From contig CM073896.1 in NCBI GenBank assembly GCA_037176705.1, positions 26,362,708-26,426,707 on the forward strand: a DNA stretch of 64,000 nt, in the 5' to 3' direction. The notes under the pieces are model-generated. The model made no database searches. It was given only the letters and a program-made list of their open reading frames with translations, and was not told where the DNA came from. Origin of the DNA: Molossus alvarezi. Lineage: Eukaryota; Chordata; Mammalia; Chiroptera; Molossidae. Below are positions 46,641 through 57,661 of this stretch, piece after piece. Every line of letters starts with the position of its first letter. Positions within the stretch are counted from its first letter, which is position 1. The position numbers and the translations under genes were made by a program.

Positions 46641-47944
46641 TCTAACATTAAATGAAAAAAATAAAATGCTTAAAGAAACTTAAAATGTGCCATATTTGAA
46701 CATATGAAAAAATAAATAGTAATCTCTCCTGAAAAAAAGAACGAGATGTACCAGTTTTCTCTAACCTCCTCTGATCTTCAAAATTATCATGATCCTCAGA
46801 GCATTTATAAAGTCACAAAAGCTTATCTCTTATCTCCCCTTTGTTATCTCTTTAAATTTCATTTACCAGAAATGCGACTAAAATAATTTCTTGGTTACCA
46901 CTTATTTTTTTAATTTTTAATATTTTTTCATTAGAAACCTATTATGTAACAGTCACTGCAATTAGCTTTTAGGTGTAATGATGAGCTAACACTACTAACT
47001 CTGAAAAGTTCTGTGATGTACATTGTACATGATGTACACACAATGCTATAAAAGTAACTAAAGAAAGGCAAATGCTACCTAATCTATAGGGAGGTAATCA
47101 TTTTATTACCAAGGTATATTCATGCTGCAATAGGAAAAATTACTAGTGGAGGTGTGGGAAGTGAATATGAGGCACAGGAAATTGCAAATGCAGAAGGCAT
47201 TGGTAGGGAATGGGTGGAAATGGAATTATTGCAGGACATCACTCATTTACAAATAGATGACAGGTAGGTAGGTTGGTAAGTAGGTAGAGAGGCAGACAGA
47301 GAGACAGAGAGACAGAGAGATACTTCTCCTGACTACCACTCACCAAGATTTCACAAGCAACCCCAAATTCAACAAGATTCAATTAAGATTTCCTTATCAT
47401 ACTATTGTATGGCACCTACTGAAGCTTAGCTCAACTTCGTTACAAAATAATAACAACAAGAAAACTGGGAGAAAAAGGTGACATCCTCAAAGCCATCATT
47501 AGTAAAGACATTTTGTCTGTTTCTTGTTCTATTTGATGAGTCAGCATTGATAACTATACAATCTGACCTTTTTTTTATCATTCTTAAAGAGATAAGAGAA
47601 TACCTTATACATAAAATATTGGCATGTTTAACATTTATGTGCCAGTGCTTAGGATTTACCACCGGAAATGGTCACTCAAAATCAAACACTACAAACGATT
47701 TGATTTATGATCTTTGAGATAGAAAAATAAATTCAGAGAATATTATAATCTAACCTTGCTACCAACACAACACAAATATTTATAATTATTATTTAAAAAA
47801 CTATTTTCCTTTCATCAATGTAGACATGTGTAAAATTATTAAAAGGATTCTAGAAACAGATCTTAATCTGAGTTCTGAGTATGCTTTTTATATGCTGTTA
47901 TCATAAAAATTACACAGTACATTTGCATTAATTTAATTCATTAA
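46641..47944. other. Gene-free DNA with a short simple repeat
   Basis: No gene. A weak L2/MIR-like scrap near 46930-46980 ('acctattatgtaacagtcac'). Confidence 0.45.
47262..47324. repeat. Simple repeat, (GGTA)n then (GACA)n-like
   Basis: 'aggtaggtaggttggtaagt' followed by 'gacagagagacagagagaca'. Compound microsatellite of about 60 bp. Confidence 0.9.
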
Positions 47945-48055
47945 TAAAATGATGTTGCATGGATTAAATAAATTAATGAATATACACTGACTAGTATAAT
48001 TCTAGCCACATATTAACTGTTCAATAAACATTAACTATTCAAAATTATTGTTATT
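47945..48055 (+). repeat. MIR SINE 3' fragment
   Basis: 'ggattaaataaattaatgaa', 'ctagccacatattaactgtt', 'caataaacattaactattc' match the end of MIR. Confidence 0.7.
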
Positions 48056-49336
48056 ATTCTTTTCCCTATAGTGTGTCTTTGATTACAATGAACACTCATA
48101 TTACAAATTACAGATGTACCATATCTCACAGTCTAAGCCAGTGCACCGCACTCCTACACAGTGGATTTGGCCAACCAGGAGGTAGCAATTGGGAGACTCT
48201 GCTGTTAGTCAATCTGGAAATGAAGTGCTTGGAGTCTGCTATCTAGAGCTCATTTCTATGGGCTAAAATTATAGTATCTGAAGGGAAAAGTGCTCATAAC
48301 AAGTTTTTTTTTTCCCCTTTTGCTCTGATAATTCTAATAGGGAACTATGCAAGCCAGCACCTTTTGTATTTGTTTATAAACTTAATCAGAGAACCCATTT
48401 TGCCTGTTCATTTGATTTCTAGATTCTACAGTGCATATTCTTATCATGCAAGGTAATGTCTGAAAAGCAAGAAGTCAGAGCCATTTGAATATGTGTGTGT
48501 AAACATGGATCCAAACCATAAGGCTTGTACATATTTCATGAGGCCATTCCCTGTGGAACCTAGATTTTAATATCTACTGTTTCATGGCAACAAGTTCCAT
48601 GTTAATAGAACTAGAATGGCAAGAACGGATACCGCAAAGGCCAAGACAAGAACACTGTGGCCTCTTCTAAATTGCATGCGATCCCAGAAGATTGTAATAT
48701 GCATAGATTTCATTGCTGAAGTCCCTGATCACTAGTCAAAATAATATTAATTTTGTAGATGTTGACTTATATAATAATAAATTTATTTTTCAAAAACAGT
48801 TACCATAATTAAATATTTGTATACTGAGTTTTCATTTAAAGAGATATCATATATACCTACAATTATATTTACATACACATATGTAACAAAAACATTTCAT
48901 TTTTGCATAGCATTGCTCTGAATGGATTATCTATCGTGCCTTTAACAAGCCCTTGGATATTGTGTATGTAAATTATTCAGATTATTTCCAATATAAATAG
49001 CATTGTACTAAGCATCCTTGTTACATTTTTTCACATTTACCTAAGTATTTTCCATATACTTAATGAAATGCAGTTTTCTTGTAGGATATTTTTTTACTCT
49101 ATATTCAGAGTTAAAAACGTGCATATCCATGAAATTATGCATTTTAATCCTTACTTTCACTTATACTTTCAGTAAGTGCTTCCTTTATAACACTCTTTGA
49201 ATTCATATATAAATTGATTCATACAATAATTTACACATACTGGTGTTTTTTCTATACTATTTCAGGATGATTTTTTTATTAGTCTATTTTCCCATTTTGT
49301 CCATTTGCCGTTTTTAAAATAAGTTCACATCCATTC
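48056..49336. other. Gene-free DNA
   Basis: No gene. Text near 48960-49030 ('attatttccaatataaatag') may be a scrap of old antisense L1. Confidence 0.45.
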
Positions 49337-49591
49337 TTACATTTCATTCTTTTTTTTATTATTAATTAATTTTTGTTACAGATGTTTCTCCTTTTTCCCC
49401 CACTGGATCCCCCCTCCTCGTCCATCCCTACGCTTTCCCCAGTTTGTTGTCCATATCCACTGTTCATACATACATGCATATAAGTTCTGTGGTTGATCTC
49501 TCCCCCACCAACCCCCTCTTCTGGGGATTGTCAGTCTGTACCCCACTTCCACGTCTCTGGGACTACCCCATTCCTCAGACTGTTATGTTCA

Positions 49592-52500
49592 TTATATGCC
49601 ACAAATCAGTGAGATCATATGATACTTGTCTTTCTCTGTTTGGCTTGTTTCACTTAGGATGGTACTTTCCAGGTCCCTCCATGTAGTCTCAAAGGATAAG
49701 AGATCTTTCTTTCTTACAGCTGCATAGTACTCCATTGTGTATATGTACCATGGCTTTTTTATCCATTCGTCTACTGATGGACACTTGGGCTGTTTCCAGA
49801 TCTTAGCTATTGTAAATAGTGCTGCTACAAACATGGGGGTACATATATTCTTTCAGATTAGTTTTTCAGGCTTCTTAGGGTATATTCCTAGAAGTGGAAT
49901 CACTGGGTCAAATGGAAGGAAGTTCAATTTTTAATTTTTTGAGGTAGCACCATATTGTTTTCCATAGTGGCTGCACCAGTCTGCATTCCCACTAGCAGTG
50001 CACTAGAGTCCACTTTTCTCACCCTCACCAACACTTGTTGTTTGATGATTTGTTGATGGCAGCCATTCTGACAGGTGTGAGGTGATACCTCATTGTTGTT
50101 TTAGTTTGCATCTCTCTGATGATTAGTGATAATGAGCATTTCTTCATGTTTCTTAGCCATTTGTATGTCCTGTTTGGAGAGGTGTCTATTTAGTTCCTCT
50201 GCCCATTTTTTAATTGCATTCTTTGTCTTCATTTTGTGGAGTTGTATGAGCACTCTATATGTATTGGAAATTAACTCCTTTTCTGATATATCACTGGCAA
50301 TTATGCTCTCCCATACAGTGGGTAGCCTTTCTGTTTTGATGACTGTATCTTTTGCTGTGCAGAAGCTTTTGAGTTTGATGTAGTCCCATGTGTTCATTTT
50401 CTCCTTTGTTTCTATTGCCTTAGGTGATGTGTCAGTAAAAATTCTGCTGCATATGATGTATGAAATTTTGTTGCCTACAGTCTCTTCTAGGATTTTTATG
50501 GGTTCATGAGTTACATTTAAGTCTTTTATCCATTTTAAGTTTATTCTCATGTAGGGTGTAAGTTGATGGTCTAGATTCATTTTCTGCAAGTAGCTGTCCA
50601 ATTTTCCCAGCACCATTTATTAAAGAGGCTGTCCTTACTCCACTGTATGCTCTTGCCACCTTTGTCAAATATTAATTGAGGATATTGCCTTGGGTCCATT
50701 TCTGGGTTCTCTCTTCTGTTCCACTGGTCTATATGCCTGTTCTTGTGCCAGCACCAGGCTGTTTTGATTACAGTGGCTTTGTAGTACAACCTGAAATCTG
50801 GTATTGTGATCCCTCCAACTTTGTTCTTCCTTTTCAAGATTGCTGTGGCTATTCAAGGCCTTTTTTGGTTCCATATGAACTTTTGCAAAACTTGTTCTAA
50901 TTCTGTGAAGTATGCCGTTGGTATTTTGATGGGGATTGCGTTGAATCTATAGATTGCTTTGGATAATATGGACATTTTAATGATGTTAATTCTCCCAATC
51001 CATGAACAGGGTATGTGCTTCCACTTTTTTATATCTTCCTTTATTTCTTTTTTCAATGACCTGTAGTTTTCTGCGAATAGATCCTTTATTTCTTTGGTTA
51101 AGTTTATTCCTAGGTATCTTAATTTTTTGCCTCAATGGTAAATGGGATTGTTTTCTTAGTTTCTCTTTCTGTGAGTTCATCATTGGTGTATACCAATGCC
51201 ATCGATTTCTGGACATTAATTTTGTATCCTGCTACTTTGCCAAATTCATTTATTAAGTCTAGTAAACTTTTGATGTGGCCTTTGGGGTCTTTGGGGGTAT
51301 AGCATTATGTCATCTGCAAATAATGACAATTTCACTTCCTCCTTTCCAATTTGGATCCCTTTTATTTTATTTTCCTGTCTGATTGCTGTGGCAAAGACTC
51401 CCAGTACTATGTTAAATAGGAGTGGTGAAAGTGTGCATCCTTGCCTTGTTCCTGTTCTTAAGGGAAATGCTTTTTGTTTTTGCCCATTGAGTATGATGTT
51501 GGCTATAGGTCTTTCATATATGGCGTTTATTATGTCTACATATGATCCCTCTATTCTCACACTGCTGAGAGTTTTTATCAGAAATGGATGCTGAATTTTG
51601 GCATAGGCTTTTTCAGCATCTATTGATATTATCATGTGGTTTTTATTCTTCATTTTATTTATGTGGTGTATCACATTTATGGATTTGCAAATATTGTACC
51701 AGCCTTGCATCCCTGGGATGAATCCCACTTGGTCATGGTGGATAATTTTTTTGGTGTATTGCTGGATCTGATTTGCTAGTATTTTGTTCAGGATTTTGGC
51801 ATCTATGTTCATCAGGGATATTGGCCTCTAGTTTTCTTTCTTTGTTGTGTCTTTTTCTGGTTTTGGAATTAGAATTATGATGGCATCATAAAATGAGTTT
51901 GGAAGTATTCCTTCTTCTTGAATTTTTTAAATAGTTTGAGGAGAATGGGTATTAGTTCTTTTTTAAATGTTCGGTAAAACTCCCCCGTAAACCCATCTGT
52001 GCCTGGGCTTTTGTTTGCTGGGAGAGTCTTGATTACATCTTCAATTTCTTCTGTTGTTATTGGTCTGTTCAAGTTTTCTATCTGTTCCTGATCCAGTTTT
52101 GGGAGACTATGTGTTTCTAGAAATTTGTCCATTTCACTTAGATTGTCGAATTTGTTGCCATATAATTGTTCATAGTAGTTGTTAATGATCTTTTGTATTT
52201 CTGTGGTGTCAGTTGTTATCTCTCCTCTTTCATTTCTGATTTTGTGTATTTGGCTTCTCTCTCTTTGTTTCTTGGTGAGTCTAGCTAAGGGTCCATGAAT
52301 CTTGTTTATCTTTTCGAAAAACCAACTCTTTGATTATTGATCCTCTGAATTGTTTTTTTGGTCTCTATGTCATTTATTTCTGCTCTGATCTTTACTATTT
52401 CCTTCCTTCTACTTGCTCTGGGGTTTCTTTTTGTTTGCTCCCCAGTTCTTTAAGTTGTGAGGTTAAATAATCTATTAGAGATTTTTCTTGTTCTTTGAGG

Positions 52501-53408
52501 TAGGCCTGTAGTGCTATGAACTTCCCTCTCAGAACTGCTTTCACTGCATCCCATAAATTTTGTGTTGTTGTGTCTTCATTTTCATTGGTTTCCAGGAAGT
52601 TTTTGATTTTCCTTGATCTCCTCAGTGAACCATTCATTGTTTAATAACATGGTATTTAGCTTCCATGTGTTCAAATGTCTTTGTATGTTCTTCTTGCAAT
52701 TGATTTCTAGTTTCATGCCATTGTGATCTGAAAAGATGCTTGATATGATTTCCATCTTCTTGAACTTGTAGAGACTTAGTTTGTGCCCTAACACATGGTC
52801 TATCTTTGAGAATGTCCTATGTGCACTTGAGAAGAATGTGAATTCTATAGTTTTAGGGTGTAATTCTCCGGAGATATCTATTAAATGCATTTGGTCTAGT
52901 GCTTCATTTAGAGTGTCTGTTTCCTTGCTAATTTTTTGTCTAGAGGATCAATCCAGTGATATCTGCGGGGTGTTGAAGAGCCCTGCTATGATTGTATTGC
53001 TATCGATTTCTCTTTTGAAGTCCTCCAGAAGTTTTTTAATATATTTTGGTGCTCCTATATTGGGTGCATATATGTTTGTCAAGGTTATATCTTTCTGTTG
53101 TATAGATCCTTTCAATATTATGTAATGGTCTTCTTTGTCTCTAATTATGGCCTTCATTCTGAAATCTATATTATCAGATATGAGTATTGCTACCCCAGAT
53201 TTTTTTTCTTTTCCATTTGCTTGGAAGATTTTTTTCCATCCCTTCACTTTCAATCTATTTGAGTCTTTTGTTGTGAGGTGGGTCTCTCGTAAACAACATA
53301 CAGATGAGTCATGCTTTCTTATCCAATCAGCTACTTGTTTCTTTTTATGGGAGCATTCAATCCATTTACATTTAAGGTGATTATTGATAAGTACTTATTT
53401 ATTGCCAT
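49592..53408 (-). pseudogene. L1-B ORF2 remnant (endonuclease/reverse transcriptase)
   Basis: ORF2 spans about 3.8 kb, the normal L1 length, from MAIN (53408) to the stop near 49592 after KYHMISLICGI. Parts in order: endonuclease text at 52948-53253 (GVAILIS, NIYAPN; the GDFN motif reads GLFN, losing the catalytic Asp); [11 protein letters not shown] near 52720; linker TEEIEDVIKTLPANKSPGTD near 52030; RT at 51246-51812 with QVGFIPG, motif [24 protein letters not shown] and FADDIMLY; C-terminus at 49592-50616. The RT core frame is open for 188 codons and keeps its Asp residues, but frameshifts separate the domains and the endonuclease is mutated. Confidence 0.9.
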
Positions 53409-53453
53409 TTTTGTTTAGTGTGGTTATATTTTTCTTCCCATTTCTCCTGGTAA

Positions 53454-54386
53454 TTACAGCAGTCCTTTTAACATTTCTTGCAGTGCTGGTTTGGTGCTAA
53501 TGTATTCCCTTAGCCTTTTTTTTTTTTTTTTTTTTTTTTTTTGTGCTCTGGGAATCTCTTTATTTGCACTTGTATTTTGAATGATAGCCTTGCTGGGTAG
53601 AGTAGTCTTGGATTCAGATACTTGTTTTTCATGACCTTGATTACTTTATGCCATTCCCTTCTGGCCTGTAGTGTTTCTTGTGAGAAGTCAGCTGAGAGCC
53701 TTATGGGGTTTCCTTTGTAAGTAACCTGTTGCTTATCTCTTGATGCTTTTAGGGTTCTCTTTGTCTTTAGTTTTTGGCAGTTTGGTTACTATGTGTCTTG
53801 GTGTGGGCCTGTTTAGGTTCTTCTTACTTGGGGTCCTCTGTGCTTCTTGAGCTTGAATGACTTTTTCCTTCACCAAATTAGGGAATTTTTCTGTCACTAT
53901 TTCTTTGAATATATTCTCTAATCCTTGCTTATTTTCTTCTTCTTCAGGGACTCCTATGATGTGAATATTATTAAATTTCCAGTTGTCCCACAGTTCTCTT
54001 GCGCTGTCTTCCTGTTTTTTAATTGTTTTTTTTTTTCTTTTGGTTTTCTGGTTGGTTGATTTTTTTCTACCCTGTCTTCTAATTCACTGATTCTGTCCTC
54101 AGCTTCCCCTACTCTGCTTTTTAGACCTTCCAATGTGTTTTTCATTTCTGATATGTCATTCTTCATTTCTTCTTGTTGGTTTTTTATTTCCAATTGGTTG
54201 GTTGATTTTCCACATTTCTATGTCTTTACTCATGGTGCTAATATCCTTACACATGCTGTTGAGCTTCCTCAACATCATGGCTCTAAATTCTAGTTCTGTT
54301 AACTTGCTTAAGTGCACCTCATTTATCTCATCTTCTGTAGAGGTCTCTTGTTCTTTCATTTGGCTTTTGTTTCTGTTTTTCACCAT
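53454..54386 (-). pseudogene. L1-B ORF1 remnant
   Basis: The start at 54386 gives MVKNRNKSQMKEQETSTEDE and a leucine/heptad-rich coiled coil (EFRAMMLRKLNSMCKD...). The expected length is about 310 codons to the stop at 53454-53456, close to other L1 ORF1 proteins. A frameshift falls near 54170-54200, where the frame changes to one beginning MEIKNQQEEMKN and continuing through RISELEDRVEK. A 27-base A run on the coding strand (53516-53542) disrupts the C-terminal domain. The product would be a broken RNA-binding chaperone. Confidence 0.87.
53516..53542. repeat. T27 homopolymer inside L1-B ORF1
   Basis: The equivalent place in L1-C (61586 onward) has only 8 Ts followed by a GT run. The expansion is therefore private to L1-B and shifts the ORF1 frame. 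Confidence 0.92.
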
Positions 54387-54929
54387 TTTAGCTATCACAG
54401 TGGGCTTTGGAGTCTGCCAAATTTTACCTGTGGTTGTTGGTGTTGTGTTGTTTGTGGCTCCCTCTCCTGGGTTTGGATGAGCCAGGGAGGACCCACTTTA
54501 ATCACCACCATCAAGTCTTAGTCTTTCTGGTTAGTGTTGCTAGCCCAGGGAATGGCAGTTATCCTTTAGCTTTTTTTGCCTGGAGGCTATTAGTAGAGGT
54601 CACCTGAAGACCCTTGGTTTCTGAGTTGCCTGAAAAACTTTCTCAGGTGCTCAGTGTAAGAGGATTTCCTGAGGGTGGGGCAGCTGCTGGTTGTTAGTGA
54701 GCCTCAATTAGCATTTCAATGGCCACCAGGTGGGGTTGAATCTCTGAGGGAGGGGCCTCTGTCTCTCCCCAGGGCCCTGGGAAGGAGTAAAATGACCACA
54801 GTCCTGAGTGGCTGCACTCAGTGAAAGCTCTTAGCACCCTCCAAAACCCGAGTGTCCCCACACAGTTCCAGTCCAGTATGCCTTCCTTCTGCTGGGGCCC
54901 AAGTTGAGTGGCTGCTGCCAATTTAGCCT

Positions 54930-55323
54930 CTGTCTAGACTCTTCATCGTGGAGCCACCTGGAACTTTTTACCCGAGGGCGCTGCTTCCAGCCATGGGCGG
55001 CCGCAGCTATGGCACCAGCCAAGGGCATTGCACTCACCAGAAACCCCACCACTAAGCCGCGGTAGCGGGACACTGCTGAGGTGGCAGCAGCTTCCAGCAC
55101 AGTCCCCTGGTCCCAGCCCAGGCTGCTGCGGACTGTGGGCTCCTGGCCCCCTCTCGCGTCCTCGCAACTTACCAGGATTGAGTCAGTGTCCCTGGTTATG
55201 TGGTCCTCCAAGGTGTTTTTTGGTTGCCCCTTCCTGAAGATTTGCCTTTATTTTCATTGTAAATCCAGTTTGGTCCTGGGAGACGGTCTGTGTAGCTCCA
55301 TTCACTCCGCTGCCATTTTTTTT
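54930..55323 (-). promoter_or_regulatory. L1-B 5' UTR promoter region, CpG-rich
   Basis: The first 400 bp of L1-B (minus strand) contain clustered CpGs ('gccgcggtagcggg', 'gcggccgc', 'ctcgcgtcctcgc' on +). L1 5' UTRs hold an internal Pol II promoter that starts transcription at base 1 of the element; CpG methylation usually silences it. About 105 bp of this region has no counterpart in L1-C. Confidence 0.65.
55308..55321 (-). promoter_or_regulatory. YY1-like site at the L1-B 5' end
   Basis: The minus strand reads 'aaaaatggcagcgg'. YY1 binds AAnATGGCGGC-like sites and places the transcription start in primate L1s; here one position differs from that pattern. Functional use is inferred. Confidence 0.45.
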
Positions 55324-55338
55324 TTACATTTCATTCTT

Positions 55339-56132
55339 ATTAGTAAAATTTACAATCCATTATTTACATTCTAAAGAAAAAATGCATTGTCAGTTTGAAT
55401 AGTAATGCTTTTCATTTATATCCGTATTTGGAAACACTTGGCATTCTTTTTAGTATTTCAACAAATGTTGATCCTTCCTCTTGCTTACCTATAAGTGTTT
55501 TCTGGAGTTTCATTCTAACTTTTTTGGTTTCTGTTTTGGTAGTATTGGTGAATGGGAGTATCACTGTCTTGTATTTGAACACATGACTTTAGGGCAGAGT
55601 TTCCAAACTGTGTTCTGTGGCATATTCTTTCTATATAATGCTAATAGATTTTACAAATACCCCCTATTATCACTGAGGTAAAATGAAAATCCAATGGAGA
55701 GAGATTGTGTCCAAATTTATTTTAGGAGGAGGAAGTTTCTGCCATTACATCAAATCTCCTAACTCTATTGGTTTATTATGCTCTAGGGATTGGTTTGTTT
55801 CACATAATAATCTCCTTAGAAATGCAAATATGCATGCTGCTACTTCCCTTTTGCCACCAATCAGTCTTAGTATTCTTTAAAATTAATCTGAAGTTGGTCC
55901 TATAATTTTTCTCAACATGTTCCCCTCATCAGGATGGTCACTAGCATGAAATTGAAGTTGGCAAATTGAATTAAATTCATATGCTACCTATGCTTTTACT
56001 CTATTCTCTGCTTTCGTGTTGACATTTTATAGTGTGGGTATATATGTGTGTATTTCAATATAACATGTGTGACTTTGAACATATATTGTTCCTTTAACTG
56101 TTCTCACAGCCTTGCCTTCTTACTTTAAAAAC
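55339..56132. other. Gene-free DNA
   Basis: No gene or named repeat. Confidence 0.5.
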
Positions 56133-56153
56133 AAAACAATACGCATCTTATTT

Positions 56154-56362
56154 AAAAAATTGTTTTCCCTTTATTGATTTTAGAGAGAGAGGGAGAGAGA
56201 GATACAAATGTTGATGAAAATAAACATCGATTGACTGCCTCCTGCATGCCCCCTGCTGGGGATCAAGTCCACAACCTCCAGGCATGGGCCCTGACCAGAA
56301 ATCGAACCCGTGACCTCTTGGTACATGGGTCAATGCTCAACCACTGAGCCACACCAGCCTGA
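56154..56362 (-). mobile_element. VES SINE, simple-tail type, minus strand
   Basis: The minus strand opens 'gtcaggctggtgtggctc', with the 'cagcagggggcatgcagga' centre and the tail 'ctaaaatcaataaaggga'. Flanks 'aaaacaatacgcatcttatt' and 'aaaacacaccttatttt' are an imperfect duplication, so the copy is older. Confidence 0.92.
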
Positions 56363-56439
56363 CAAAACACACCTTATTTTAATAGGAAACTAAAATACTC
56401 TTATAGCATTTGATATAACTATTACTTGAGTACACATAC

Positions 56440-57110
56440 ACAAACTCTACATGTTCTCATTTCTTCATTTTTACTTTGAAAAATTTATATACAGTGAAAT
56501 TTACAAGTGGTGTACACTTTTATGAGTATTGAAAAATGTACAGAGTTGTATGTACTGCAATCAATATTCAGAATAGTTCCATCATCCTCTGTCAACGAAA
56601 TTCATTTATGTTGCCCTTTATGGTCAACTCCTCTCACCTCTCCTAACTTCTGGAAACTATTGATCTGTTCTTCATTCCTATAGTTTTACCTATTCCAAAA
56701 TGTTATAATAATGAATTATATGGTATATAGTTTTTTGAGACTGACTTCTTTCACTTAGGGAAAAAAAAAAGAATTAGAAATTGATCTATATTGATGCATG
56801 TATTGGTAGTTCATTCCTCTTGATTGCTAAGTAATATTCTACTGTTCATCCATTTACTTGTCGAAGGACATTTGGATTGTTTTTAATTTGGGGCAATTAT
56901 GAGCACTTTAAAATAAAAATTAGAATACAACTTTTTGTGTAAACTTAAGTGTCTGTCTTGGATAAGGGAGTCACAGTTCTTGGTATTATGATGAGTGAAG
57001 GTTGATTTGATAAGAAACTGCCATGCTATTTCCCAAAGTGGCTGTAGCATTTTGCATCCCCATTAAAACGCATGGAAGTTCCAGTTATTCCACATGCTCA
57101 CCAGAACTTG
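56440..57110 (-). mobile_element. Old L1 3' UTR/ORF2 end, minus strand
   Basis: Complement of old L1 text: 'atacagtgaaatttacaagt', 'gaatagttccatcatcctct', 'ctgttcatccatttacttg', 'agaaactgccatgctatttc', 'cccattaaaacgcatggaag'. Strongly diverged and truncated. Confidence 0.7.
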
Positions 57111-57401
57111 TTACTTCGCTTTATAAAAATTGTTATAACTAAAAATCTCTCATTTAATAAAGATAATATAAATTCAAATTAGAAAAGAATGAACTATGTA
57201 GCATTTGAGAGGGGCAAGTAATGATCAATAATTATCAAATGAAGAATTTTCTTCCTGCCAACTGCATGTAACTTGCATGACCTTGATTTATATATGTATT
57301 GACATATCAACTTGATGAAAGAACTTCGGGCAAATAATATAATTTGTGGCCTTTTTTCCTGAGAACTTATCATTTTGATGACCTTTTCATGTGACTGTCA
57401 T
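57111..57401. other. Gene-free DNA
   Basis: Nothing recognised. Confidence 0.45.
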
Positions 57402-57661
57402 CCATACATCTTTTTTAATTGATTTATTTAATTAATTTATTTATTTTTGTTACAGATGTTTCTCCTTTTTCCCCCATTGATTCCCCTCTCCCCTGCCCTC
57501 CCCGCTGTCTCCCCAGCTTTGTTGTCCATGTCCATTGTTCATGCATAATGCATATAAGTTCTGTGGTTGATCTCTCCCCCACCACTCCCTCTTCTGGGGA
57601 TTATCAGTCTATACCCCACTTCCACGTCTCTGGGCCAACCCCATTCCTCAGACTGTTCTGT

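Larger units (their letters stand above)
49352..55323 (-). mobile_element. L1-B: full-length LINE-1, minus strand, inactive
   Basis: It has all parts of an L1: 5' UTR (about 940 bp, CpG-rich), ORF1, spacer, ORF2 and 3' UTR with an A-rich end. It is flanked by an exact 15-bp target-site duplication, 'ttacatttcattctt', at 49337-49351 and 55324-55338. This fixes both ends and gives a length of 5,972 bp. ORFs are broken by frameshifts, so it is not autonomous. The intact duplication and the surviving CpGs indicate a comparatively recent insertion. Confidence 0.97.

Noticed and set aside
47262..47324. Possible CRISPR-like spaced repeats
   Set aside because: It is a compound microsatellite with no spacers; the organism is a mammal.
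54831..55237. GC-rich frames of 69-126 codons suggesting an exon and CpG island
   Set aside because: They fall in the L1-B 5' UTR, bounded by the L1 end and target-site duplication; the CpGs belong to the L1 promoter.
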